Assembly (NCBI GenBank): GCA_005878685.1
Contig: VBLN01000089.1
Span: forward strand, 1-9,639
Source of the DNA: Deltaproteobacteria bacterium
GTDB taxonomy: Bacteria > Desulfobacterota > Binatia > UBA9968
Length of the DNA stretch: 9,639 bases
Reading direction: 5' to 3'
Below the pieces are notes generated by a model that saw nothing but the letters and a program-made list of their open reading frames with translations, did not search any database and had not been told where the DNA came from. Of this stretch, positions 1 to 6,131 are shown piece after piece. The translations under genes were made by a program, and so were the position numbers. Every line of letters starts with the position of its first letter. Within the stretch, counting starts at the first letter, position 1.

Positions 1-1291
1 CGGTTCCGTTGACAAGCACCCAATCCTCGCTCTTCAGTACTCCCGCTAGCTCACTAAAGAGACGGTTAGTGGAAACCGGCTTCGCGTCCCATTGGGCGCG
101 GGTTTCCTTCGCCAGAGCTTCGTCTTTCTCTTTGCGGAGCTTGCTCCACTCCCGACGCCTCGCTTCGATCTCAGATTGCTTTTGCTTCAAAAACTCTCTT
201 TCGTCGCTCAACCGGCGCATCAGTTCGGGAAGGAAGACCGAGGTGTCGGCCGAGATGGATAGATCAACTTGCCGCAGCTTATAAAAATCGGTGGACCAGC
301 TACGCACCAGAAGGTCCTCAAGCCCCACATTGATTATTTTGCTGCCCGGAGAGAGAAGAGGGATCGGGACCCGCTGTCCCATTGCTTGATTGCGTTTGCT
401 CACCGCGCCGTGAAGATCGCCGACGTCTAACGCGAGCACGAGGTCACAACGAGAGAACACCTTCTCCTCCATTCCTGAGAGATTGAGCGAATGGTTCGTT
501 GGGAAGTTAAAACGAGACCCGCGGTCGAGCACAGGAATAGCAAGAAGATCCGAGAGCTCCCGAAGGGCGCGAAATCCCCGCTCGTGCCGGCCTACAGCAT
601 CGGCTATGATCACGGGCGCTTTCGCCTGCATCAGCCAGTCGGTGACCTTCCGGAATCCCTCCTCCGGAGCTTGAAGCGAAAGCGCGGCGGGGTATCGCGC
701 CAAATCAGGCGCGGAGATCTCATCGCCCAACTTCTTTTCCTGTACATCCACGTCATAGCAGAGATAAACAGGTCCGGTTGGCTCGGCGGTGGCGAGTCGA
801 TAGGCGCGAATAAACGAGTCGGGGATCGCCTCCACGCTTCCCGGCTGATCGTCCCATTTGACAAAGTCCCGCACTAGATTTCCCTGGACGAGCGCCGTGT
901 GAGTCCAATCCATTCCCGGCCTGCGGTTGGTCGAATCCACGGGGCCGGTCCCGCCGAGAACAATGACCGGCAAGCGGTCGCACCACGCATTGTAGATAGC
1001 CATCGTCGCGTGCTGCAGCCCGACGACGTTGTGGATCGCCGCCGCCATGGGCTTGCCCTTGGCCCGCGCGTAGCCGATGCCCATGCCGACGGCGATCTCT
1101 TCGTGGCAGACGAGAATCGTTTCGGGCTTATGGTTGCCGCCATAGTTCACGAGAGAATCATGCAGCCCGCGAAAAGAAGAGCCGGGATTCAAAGCCACAT
1201 ACTCGATCTCGAACGCCTTCAACATGTCGACAACCACGTCCGAACCATACTGAGGTCGTGGCCGCTCAGAAATCTTCATTGCCTTCGCCAT
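1..1291 (-). CDS. Thiamine-diphosphate-dependent enzyme (acetolactate synthase / benzoylformate decarboxylase-like), 3' end beyond window
   Basis: An open frame of 430 codons starts at the ATG at 1291-1289 and runs off the left edge without a stop. The start is supported by GGAGGA 5 nt upstream and an in-frame TGA just before it. Residues about 15-185 read as the N-terminal pyrimidine-binding TPP domain: NPGSSF near 35-40, the expected catalytic glutamate in CHEEIAVGMGIGYA (E64), and HNVVGLQHATMAIYNAW followed by DRLPVIVLGG near 87-114. Residues about 210-335 fit the central domain (APVIIADAVGRHERG). A charged, probably helical linker at about 360-400 leads to the start of the C-terminal PP domain (VLVNGT). 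The GDG...N metal/diphosphate motif would lie outside the window. Family members decarboxylate or ligate 2-keto acids; the substrate cannot be read here. It is transcribed divergently from the UbiD operon, suggesting a shared pathway. Confidence 0.88.
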   Translation of the reverse strand, partial: MAKAMKISERPRPQYGSDVVVDMLKAFEIEYVALNPGSSFRGLHDSLVNYGGNHKPETILVCHEEIAVGMGIGYARAKGKPMAAAIHNVVGLQHATMAIYNAWCDRLPVIVLGGTGPVDSTNRRPGMDWTHTALVQGNLVRDFVKWDDQPGSVEAIPDSFIRAYRLATAEPTGPVYLCYDVDVQEKKLGDEISAPDLARYPAALSLQAPEEGFRKVTDWLMQAKAPVIIADAVGRHERGFRALRELSDLLAIPVLDRGSRFNFPTNHSLNLSGMEEKVFSRCDLVLALDVGDLHGAVSKRNQAMGQRVPIPLLSPGSKIINVGLEDLLVRSWSTDFYKLRQVDLSISADTSVFLPELMRRLSDEREFLKQKQSEIEARRREWSKLRKEKDEALAKETRAQWDAKPVSTNRLFSELAGVLKSEDWVLVNGT

Positions 1292-1325
1292 AAAATCCTC
1301 CGCTAATCAGGGAATCTCATGAGGG

Positions 1326-1355
1326 CTTATAGCGCATCTGGCGGCAGAGAGGCAA
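1326..1355 (-). promoter_or_regulatory. Putative sigma70-type promoter for the TPP enzyme
   Basis: On the minus strand TTGCCT (1355-1350, 4/6 to consensus) is followed after 18 nt by TATAAG (1331-1326, 5/6). It is about 35 nt upstream of the TPP-enzyme start. It lies back-to-back with the promoter for the UbiD operon in the 174-bp divergent gap. Assigned by motif only. Confidence 0.4.
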
Positions 1356-1383
1356 CGGCATGTGACTAAGCCCACCGAGCAAA

Positions 1384-1412
1384 TAGACAAACTAATCCTC
1401 TTGCGCTATAAA
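1384..1412 (+). promoter_or_regulatory. Putative sigma70-type promoter for the UbiD operon
   Basis: TAGACA (1384-1389, 5/6 to TTGACA) and TATAAA (1407-1412, 5/6 to TATAAT) are separated by the optimal 17 nt. The predicted transcription start near 1419 gives a leader of about 47 nt before the UbiD ATG. A regulator could act on both divergent promoters from this short gap, but I see no convincing operator palindrome. Confidence 0.55.
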
Positions 1413-1465
1413 ACTCTCGGTCCTAAAGATGAATTCAATATCATGAGTGCACAGATCAGGGAATC

Positions 1466-2914
1466 ATGTTAGACCTCCGCCTTTGGCTCGATCAAGTCGA
1501 AAAGCTTGGTCAACTGCAAAAGATTGACGGTGTCCACTGGGACCTCGAGCTCTCGACACTTGCCGAGCTTCTGAACGAAAGGTTTGGCGAACAGGGAAAA
1601 GCCCGCCCCGCCCTCTTGTTCGACCGGATCATCGACTATCCCAAGGGGTACAGGGTCGCGGCTAATCTGGTTTCATCGTCGGGCAGGCTCTCTTTGACGA
1701 TGGGCATGAACCCCGGACTAACCGAGTTCCAATTCATTCAGCAATGGCGTCACAAGCTCAAAGAAATAAATCCGATCGAACCTGAGACGGTTATGGATGG
1801 CCCGCTTTTAGAAAATGCCTCGACCGGGGCTGATATCGATCTCCTCTCCTTTCCGGTTCCGCGCTGGCACGAGTTAGACGGCGGGCGATACATCGGGACC
1901 GATGATCTGGTGGTGACGCGCGATCCTGAAGACGGCTGGATCAACGTCGGAACTTACCGGGTCATGCTTTATGGCAAAGACCGCATCGGTCTCCACATGT
2001 CTCCGGGGAAGCACGGGCGAGTTCATCGCGACAAATATTTCCAGGCAGGAAAACCTTGCCCCGTAGCGATCTCATTCGGCCACCATCCGATCTACTTTTT
2101 GGTCGCCTCGAGCGACGCTCCTTACGGCGTCAGCGAATATGCCTACGCGGGCGGGATTCTGGGACAACCCTTGAACCTTCTCGCCGGACCGTTGACGGGT
2201 CTCCCTCTTCCCGCTGATTCCGAGATCGCCATCGAGGGGGAGCTCATTCCTGGAGAGACTACTGTGGAAGGCCCTTTTGGCGAGTGGACCGGCTACTATG
2301 CCAGCAGCCAGAATGAACCGGTCGTTCACGTCAAGGCGGTTTACTACCGCCGGGATCCCATACTCTGCGGCTTTCCTCTGCTTCGGCCGTCGAGCGGCGA
2401 CAACCTTCACCATTGCCTGATCCGTGCGGCGCACATCTGGAACGCCTTGGACGACGCTGGAGTTCCGGAGATCAAAGGCGTGTGGGTGCACCCCGCCGCC
2501 GGAAGGTTCTTAACGATCGTCTCCATCCAACAGCGCTACCCAGGTCACGCCAAGCAGGCCGCGATGATCGCGAGTCAATGTCGCGCCGGCGCGTACTTGG
2601 GAAGATATGTGATCGTCGTCGAAGACGATATCGACATCACAAAGTCTGACGACGTTCTTTGGGCACTCTGCAGCCGCTCTGATCCGGAGCGGTCGATAGA
2701 GATCCTGAGGCGATGTTGGAGCGGTCCTCTGGATCCGGCGATACCGCGCGAAGAGAAAGGCTTCAACTCCCGAGCCTTGATCGATGCCACCCGGCCTTAC
2801 GAATGGCGCGAAAGATTTCCCGCGGTAAGCGGCCACAGCGCAGAACTTAAAGACAAGGTGAGAAAAAAATGGGAGAAACTTCTGGGAGAAAGAACCCGGC
2901 GAGGTAAGGCATGA
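1466..2914 (+). CDS. UbiD-family prenylated-FMN-dependent decarboxylase
   Basis: This 482-aa protein has the usual UbiD length. Family members reversibly decarboxylate aromatic or alpha,beta-unsaturated acids using prenylated FMN. The motif INVGTYR supplies N160 and R165; KHG supplies H183; SEYAYAG supplies E224; EGPFGE supplies E268 and E273. Their spacing matches the remembered Fdc1 set exactly: metal ligands N168/H191/E233 and catalytic R173/E277/E282. The enzyme is therefore expected to be active, provided a UbiX prenyltransferase exists elsewhere (none is in this window). The ATG at 1466 has only a modest ribosome site (AGGG a few nt upstream). The stop overlaps the next start as ATGA, indicating translational coupling to the substrate-binding protein. 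The substrate is unknown; a cinnamate-, hydroxybenzoate- or heteroaromatic-type acid are all possible. Confidence 0.95.
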   Translation: MLDLRLWLDQVEKLGQLQKIDGVHWDLELSTLAELLNERFGEQGKARPALLFDRIIDYPKGYRVAANLVSSSGRLSLTMGMNPGLTEFQFIQQWRHKLKEINPIEPETVMDGPLLENASTGADIDLLSFPVPRWHELDGGRYIGTDDLVVTRDPEDGWINVGTYRVMLYGKDRIGLHMSPGKHGRVHRDKYFQAGKPCPVAISFGHHPIYFLVASSDAPYGVSEYAYAGGILGQPLNLLAGPLTGLPLPADSEIAIEGELIPGETTVEGPFGEWTGYYASSQNEPVVHVKAVYYRRDPILCGFPLLRPSSGDNLHHCLIRAAHIWNALDDAGVPEIKGVWVHPAAGRFLTIVSIQQRYPGHAKQAAMIASQCRAGAYLGRYVIVVEDDIDITKSDDVLWALCSRSDPERSIEILRRCWSGPLDPAIPREEKGFNSRALIDATRPYEWRERFPAVSGHSAELKDKVRKKWEKLLGERTRRGKA

Positions 2915-3885
2915 CAATCAAACTGTCGATTTCTCTGCTCTGCATCGTTTTCTTGTCCGCGCAAAGGGCGTTGCTCTTCGCGCAGGCTCCGCTGCAGAAA
3001 GTCACGATCAGCTACTCCAGCAGTGGCATCACCTCGATTGAGTTTTTCATCGCCAAGGAAAAGCAGTTCTTCCGCGAAGAGGGACTGGAGCCCCTCCTAG
3101 TCCAGATGTCGGCCAACGCCGCCATCGCTGCGGGAATCACAGGCGATCTAGTCGGCTTGAGCTCCATCGGCAGCGCCATACGGGCGATCCAGCGGGGCGC
3201 TCCCTTGCGGGCGGTTTCCGTGAGCCTCCGCCGCCCGCTCTTTTGGCTTGTTGCCCGACCCGAGTATAAGTCCGTCAAGGACCTCAAAGGAAAAGTGCTG
3301 GGCACAGTGACTTTCGGAGGAAGCCAGCACACCGCAGCAAGAAGACTGATCAGCTTGGGTGGCCTCGACCCGGACAAAGACATCACGACGATCCAAGCGG
3401 GAGAGGAAAGCCGACAGCTCCAAGCTCTGGTTAGCAATGCGATCCAAGCTTCGGCGATCAGCCCTCCGTGGGTGTTGCTGGGCCGCGATAAATACAAGAT
3501 GAACATCTTGGACAGCGCGATCGACAAGTTCGCCAGCATTCAGAATGGCCTGGCGGTCAGCGTCAAAACCCTTCAGGACAAACCGGATCTGGTGAAGAAG
3601 TTGCTGCGCGCAAAGGCCCGGGCAGCGCGCTACTTCGAACAAAACGAACGAGAGGTCAGCGAAATGCTTGCCAAGATGTGGAACACGGACGTCGCGATCG
3701 CTCTGGATTCGTACCGGATGTCCAAACCCGCATTCACAGTGACCGGTGTCCCTACAGAGGAGGAGGTTAGGGAATACTTGGCCTTCGACGCGCAGATTCT
3801 CAAGCTGTCCCAACCTGTCGCGCCCTCTAGCGTCTTCGACTTCACCATCCAGAGGGAGGTCAACCGCGAGCTGGGCATCAAGTGA
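2911..3885 (+). CDS. ABC-transporter substrate-binding protein, NMT1/THI5/SsuA-like
   Basis: A 324-aa periplasmic solute-binding protein. The N-terminus is a Sec signal peptide (MTIKLSISLLCIVFLS, then LLFAQA) with probable cleavage after A26. The mature part begins VTISYSSSGITSIEFFIAKE, the typical opening of the NMT1 fold. It continues with LSSIGSAIRAIQRGAPLRAV near 85-105, VKDLKGKVLGTVTFGGS near 125-140 and GEESRQLQALVSNAIQASA near 165-183, all family hallmarks. The start overlaps the UbiD stop by 4 nt, and GAGG/AAGG at 2901-2909 serves as ribosome site. No permease or ATPase gene is present in the window, so it is an orphan binding protein here. By context it probably captures the acid processed by the neighbouring UbiD enzyme, but the ligand cannot be deduced from sequence. 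Confidence 0.92.
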   Translation: MTIKLSISLLCIVFLSAQRALLFAQAPLQKVTISYSSSGITSIEFFIAKEKQFFREEGLEPLLVQMSANAAIAAGITGDLVGLSSIGSAIRAIQRGAPLRAVSVSLRRPLFWLVARPEYKSVKDLKGKVLGTVTFGGSQHTAARRLISLGGLDPDKDITTIQAGEESRQLQALVSNAIQASAISPPWVLLGRDKYKMNILDSAIDKFASIQNGLAVSVKTLQDKPDLVKKLLRAKARAARYFEQNEREVSEMLAKMWNTDVAIALDSYRMSKPAFTVTGVPTEEEVREYLAFDAQILKLSQPVAPSSVFDFTIQREVNRELGIK

Positions 3886-3982
3886 TATTTTTTCTAAGCC
3901 GATTTCATACTGACGTCATGGATTGGAACACGCTGGCGCGTCGCAATCGAAAGATCCGAGCCAACGTATAAGAAGAACAGCC

Positions 3983-4855
3983 ATGGCCCAGAAGATTAAA
4001 CAATTGATCCGCGAATATCAGCAAGGTCAGATTACGCGGCGGGAATTTATGCGCAAGGCCGCGGCCATTACAGGTAGCTTGGCTGGCGCCAGCGCCTTAA
4101 TCAATAGCCTGATGCATTCAAACTCCACTGCAGCCGAGGTAGATCTCCACGATCCCGCTTTGGTTTCGTCTGAGATTCAATATAAAGGAACGGGTGGACC
4201 GGTTTTCGGCTACCTGGCCCGTCCGGCGACTACGGGAAAACATCCTGCGATCATTGTCATCCATGCGAACCAGGGCCTAAACGATTACACCCGCGACGTA
4301 GCTCGCCGGCTCGCCAAGCAGGGATACGTGGCTCTCGCCCCCGACTATCTTTCTCGTCATGGCGGAACCATGAAGGCAAATCCAAAAAGCGAAGGCTTAA
4401 ATAATATCCGCGAGCTGGCCCCCTGGCAGGCCGTCGCAGAAGATACGGACGCCGGCTTTGCTCATCTCCGGATTCTTCCCGATGTCCGCGGCGACCGGCT
4501 AGGTGTGGTTGGATTTTGCTGGGGCGGCGAGATGACCTTCGCTACAGCAACACAAGTCCGCGGACTCAAGGCCGTCGTTGTTTTCTACGGCCGCAGCCCA
4601 AATCCTCTCAAGTTAGTGAAAAGCATTCAGGCGCCGGTGCTCGCCCACTACGGAGAAAAAGATCCGGGAGTCAACCACGACATTTCAGCGACCGAAGAGG
4701 CGATGAAGAAATATAACAAGTCCTACAGCTATAAGATTTACCCCGGAGCGCAGCATGGATTTCACACCGACACCAACCCCGACCGCTATCACCCCGAGGC
4801 AGCGAAAGAGGCTTGGAGTAGAACACTCGACTTCTTTAAGAAGAACCTCGGCTGA
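3983..4855 (+). CDS. Tat-exported dienelactone hydrolase-family protein
   Basis: An alpha/beta-hydrolase of the dienelactone hydrolase (DLH) family, 290 aa from the chosen ATG. The frame can be extended to a TTG at 3923. I prefer the ATG at 3983 because it places a twin-arginine signal (TRREFMRK, R19-R20, then a mild hydrophobic stretch to about residue 44) at the normal distance from the N-terminus. Cleavage may follow STAA near residue 51. The catalytic triad is complete: nucleophile C179 in GFCWGGEM, D227 in YGEKDPG and H258 in GAQHGFH. DLH enzymes hydrolyse dienelactones or other esters and lactones; the natural substrate here is unknown. It follows the binding-protein gene after 97 nt with no terminator between, so it is probably co-transcribed. 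Tat export puts it in the periplasm, where it could prepare substrate for the binding protein. Confidence 0.92.
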   Translation: MAQKIKQLIREYQQGQITRREFMRKAAAITGSLAGASALINSLMHSNSTAAEVDLHDPALVSSEIQYKGTGGPVFGYLARPATTGKHPAIIVIHANQGLNDYTRDVARRLAKQGYVALAPDYLSRHGGTMKANPKSEGLNNIRELAPWQAVAEDTDAGFAHLRILPDVRGDRLGVVGFCWGGEMTFATATQVRGLKAVVVFYGRSPNPLKLVKSIQAPVLAHYGEKDPGVNHDISATEEAMKKYNKSYSYKIYPGAQHGFHTDTNPDRYHPEAAKEAWSRTLDFFKKNLG

Positions 4856-5009
4856 GCTTCTCTCCTTGTCATCTCAGATCCTTTGGCTAGTCTTCATCTT
4901 TTCTTTGCTTCTCTGTTCCTGCCGTTATCTCTTGAGAACGCGCCGCCCTCACGCGCCACAATTTCGGCCATGATTTCGGACTGAAGAGGAAACAAAAAAG
5001 CTAACTATC

Positions 5010-5037
5010 TTGACAAGACAGTTCAGAGGTATATAAA
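5010..5037 (+). promoter_or_regulatory. Strong sigma70-type promoter of the structured RNA
   Basis: A perfect -35 TTGACA (5010-5015) is separated by 16 nt from TATAAA (5032-5037, 5/6). The predicted start, 6-8 nt downstream, falls at about 5044. That is exactly where the first perfect hairpin of the downstream RNA begins. Confidence 0.65.
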
Positions 5038-5125
5038 AATAAATGTGTCCAATCCTCCAAAGGACACACGGGGCAGACGGAGCGCGCACGTCGGAGACCC
5101 GTTAAATTAATGGCGGAGGTTTTAC

Positions 5126-5152
5126 ATGAAAGAAGTTACTCCACCTGGCTAA
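5126..5152 (+). other. Possible leader mini-ORF 1 (8 codons) within the structured RNA
   Basis: GGAGG (5115-5119) lies 6 nt before ATG at 5126, which opens MKEVTPPG followed by TAA. The ribosome-site spacing is ideal. GGCGGAG (5112-5118) can pair with CUCCACC (5139-5145), with one mismatch, and so hide the site. There is no coding evidence beyond the initiation signal, so it may be purely an RNA motif. Confidence 0.2.
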
Positions 5153-5277
5153 GATAGCCCGCCGTCGGCGGGCGGCGCTAACAGGCGCATGGAGTTGCCT
5201 GAAGTAGCCTCAACTTAGTGCCCGAAGGCACGAGGTCGCTCTCTAGCGACCCGAAAAAAGACGGAGGCTTTACTTAA

Positions 5278-5322
5278 ATGGACTCGACAGAGTCCGAGGC
5301 ATTCATGACGCCGAGTGCGTGA
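5278..5322 (+). other. Possible leader mini-ORF 2 (14 codons) within the structured RNA
   Basis: The second GGAGG (5263-5267) precedes ATG at 5278 by 10 nt. The frame reads MDSTESEAFMTPSA and ends in TGA at 5320-5322. The start codon abuts a 6-bp hairpin (5280-5295) that would hinder initiation. Reported because it mirrors mini-ORF 1; translation is unproven. Confidence 0.15.
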
Positions 5323-5390
5323 CGGCGAGCGACAGGCGGGCAAGCGAAGGAGATCGACGAGTTTTGTATGTGGCGCCAAAAGCGCCAGAG

Positions 5391-5430
5391 ACGGGCTAGC
5401 TTTCCGGAAGGCTAGCCCGTTCCCTTTTTT
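5391..5430 (+). terminator. Intrinsic terminator of the structured RNA
   Basis: A perfect 10-bp GC-rich stem (5391-5400 with 5411-5420) with a 10-nt loop UUUCCGGAAG is followed by UCCC and six T at 5425-5430. The 5' arm GGGCTA (5393-5398) could alternatively pair with TAGCCC at 5155-5160, a possible but distant antiterminator. Confidence 0.75.
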
Positions 5431-5576
5431 CGGACCCGAACTTCCCCTTTTGTTCTTTCCCTGTCTTTTCTCACGCCCAAAGCCATTACCCATTACCCCC
5501 CAGGACGGCTCTTGACTCAGACCCGGAAATCAAGCAAACTATCGCCGTTTTGAATAGCGTGAAAGGAGACCTCCCC

Positions 5577-5915
5577 ATGTTGAAAAGAGCGGCCGCGTGG
5601 GTTATCGATATCCTCCTAGTTTTATCAATGTTATTGGCCCCTTATCCGGTTCAGGCGCAGCAGGCTGGATCAGAGGAGCCTGGAATAATCAATTACGCAG
5701 GTAGTATCGTCTTTTCACTGTTCTATATTCCAGTTAAGCTTGTGACCTGCGTCGGCACACACGTCATAGCCGACACTGCCTACATAGCTACCTACCAGGT
5801 TCCCGGAAACTACGAAGGGGGCACAAATGGCAAGGAAATCGGTGAGGTCGCCCGGGGAGCCTGCAGTGGTTCATGGGTGATCACCCCAGATCAAGTCAAG
5901 AAGGACTATCAGTGA
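5577..5915 (+). CDS. Small secreted or membrane protein of unknown function
   Basis: The start is ATG at 5577, with AAGGAG at 5563-5568 ideally spaced. A TTG at 5550 would extend the frame but has no ribosome site. The 112-aa product opens with a signal peptide (MLKRAAAWVIDILLVLSMLL, then APYPVQA) that could be cleaved after A27. A second hydrophobic stretch at about 40-75 (AGSIVFSLFYIPVKLVTCVG) probably sits in or on the membrane. Two cysteines, C58 and C96, could form a disulfide. The C-terminal ACSGSWVITPDQ recalls uncharacterised small proteins with a YxPxK...C...C-G-WVITP pattern that I remember from deep-branching environmental proteobacteria-like genomes. That recollection is not a database result. 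It lies 147 nt downstream of the terminator of the structured RNA and just before another small membrane protein. Its function is not known. Confidence 0.75.
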   Translation: MLKRAAAWVIDILLVLSMLLAPYPVQAQQAGSEEPGIINYAGSIVFSLFYIPVKLVTCVGTHVIADTAYIATYQVPGNYEGGTNGKEIGEVARGACSGSWVITPDQVKKDYQ

Positions 5916-5962
5916 TAGAACCGTCTTGTGCCCGATAGACACATCTTGCCGATTGCAAAAGA

Positions 5963-6115
5963 ATGGACTTTCTGACCTCCCTATTCGGCCGTGCATACGA
6001 TCACTTACTCTACCCTGTGCTTTCATTTGTCCTTGCCCACCTGGTGACCACACTTCTGATTTTGGCATTGTTGGTTGTATGGGTGGGAATGGCCTACAAG
6101 GGCAGGATCAGGTAA
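5963..6115 (+). CDS. Small single-pass membrane protein (50 aa), unknown function
   Basis: An ATG at 5963 opens a 50-codon frame ending in TAA at 6113-6115. The product starts MDFLTSLFGRAYDHLLYPVL and has one long hydrophobic segment at about residues 17-44 (SFVLAHLVTTLLILALLVVW). It ends in the basic tail YKGRIR, giving a clear N-out/C-in single-pass topology by the positive-inside rule. The ribosome site is weak (AAAGA). It starts 47 nt after the preceding small signal-peptide protein, so the two may be co-transcribed. The long transmembrane helix and basic end support a real gene despite its length. It is convergent with the decayed sigma54 regulator, 16 nt away. I do not recognise a family. 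Confidence 0.55.
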   Translation: MDFLTSLFGRAYDHLLYPVLSFVLAHLVTTLLILALLVVWVGMAYKGRIR

Positions 6116-6131
6116 TGAGCGCGCAATTGGC

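Larger units (their letters stand above)
5044..5430 (+). ncRNA. Candidate free-standing structured RNA (about 387 nt), family not recognised
   Basis: Between a near-consensus promoter and an intrinsic terminator lies about 390 nt with no credible normal-sized gene but many perfect hairpins. Seen directly: 5044-5050/5062-5068 (7 bp, loop AAUCCUCCAAA); 5068-5072/5098-5102 enclosing 5076-5079/5089-5092; 5157-5163/5167-5173 (7 bp); 5182-5186/5197-5201; 5218-5222/5227-5231 (CGAA loop); 5234-5240/5245-5251 (7 bp, CUCU loop); 5280-5285/5290-5295 (6 bp, GACA loop); 5309-5313/5323-5327; 5371-5376/5382-5387 (6 bp); and the terminator. The motif CGGAGGYUUUAC occurs twice (5114-5125, 5262-5273), each time after a hairpin ending GACCCG and an AU-rich linker. 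I checked mentally against tmRNA, RNase P, SRP, 6S and common riboswitch cores and saw no match. It could be a regulatory RNA or an attenuator leader for the small gene at 5577. Function is unknown. Confidence 0.6.

Noticed and set aside
899..1306. Plus-strand 135-aa frame over the TPP enzyme start
   Set aside because: The minus-strand frame carries clear TPP-enzyme motifs and a ribosome site. The plus frame has neither.
2072..2917. Minus-strand frames antisense to the UbiD gene
   Set aside because: Shadows of a strongly conserved plus-strand gene, and their translations show no recognisable family.
3012..3813. Long minus-strand frames antisense to the binding-protein gene
   Set aside because: They are codon-usage shadows of the clear NMT1-like gene on the plus strand, with no domain text or ribosome site.
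3923..3982. TTG upstream start adding 20 residues to the DLH protein
   Set aside because: It would push the twin-arginine motif to residue 39-40 and lacks a good ribosome site. ATG 3983 is more plausible.
5044..5430. CsrB/RsmZ-like CsrA sponge
   Set aside because: I count nine GGA motifs in about 390 nt, one clearly in a hairpin loop (5191). About six are expected by chance in such sequence, and most are not in loops, so this is not enough to claim it.
5215..5515. Open frames on both strands across the structured RNA (minus 5215-5493; plus 5315-5515)
   Set aside because: Both contain low-complexity Arg/Ser/Pro-rich text with no ribosome site and no family resemblance. They are explained by GC-rich inverted repeats giving mirrored frames.
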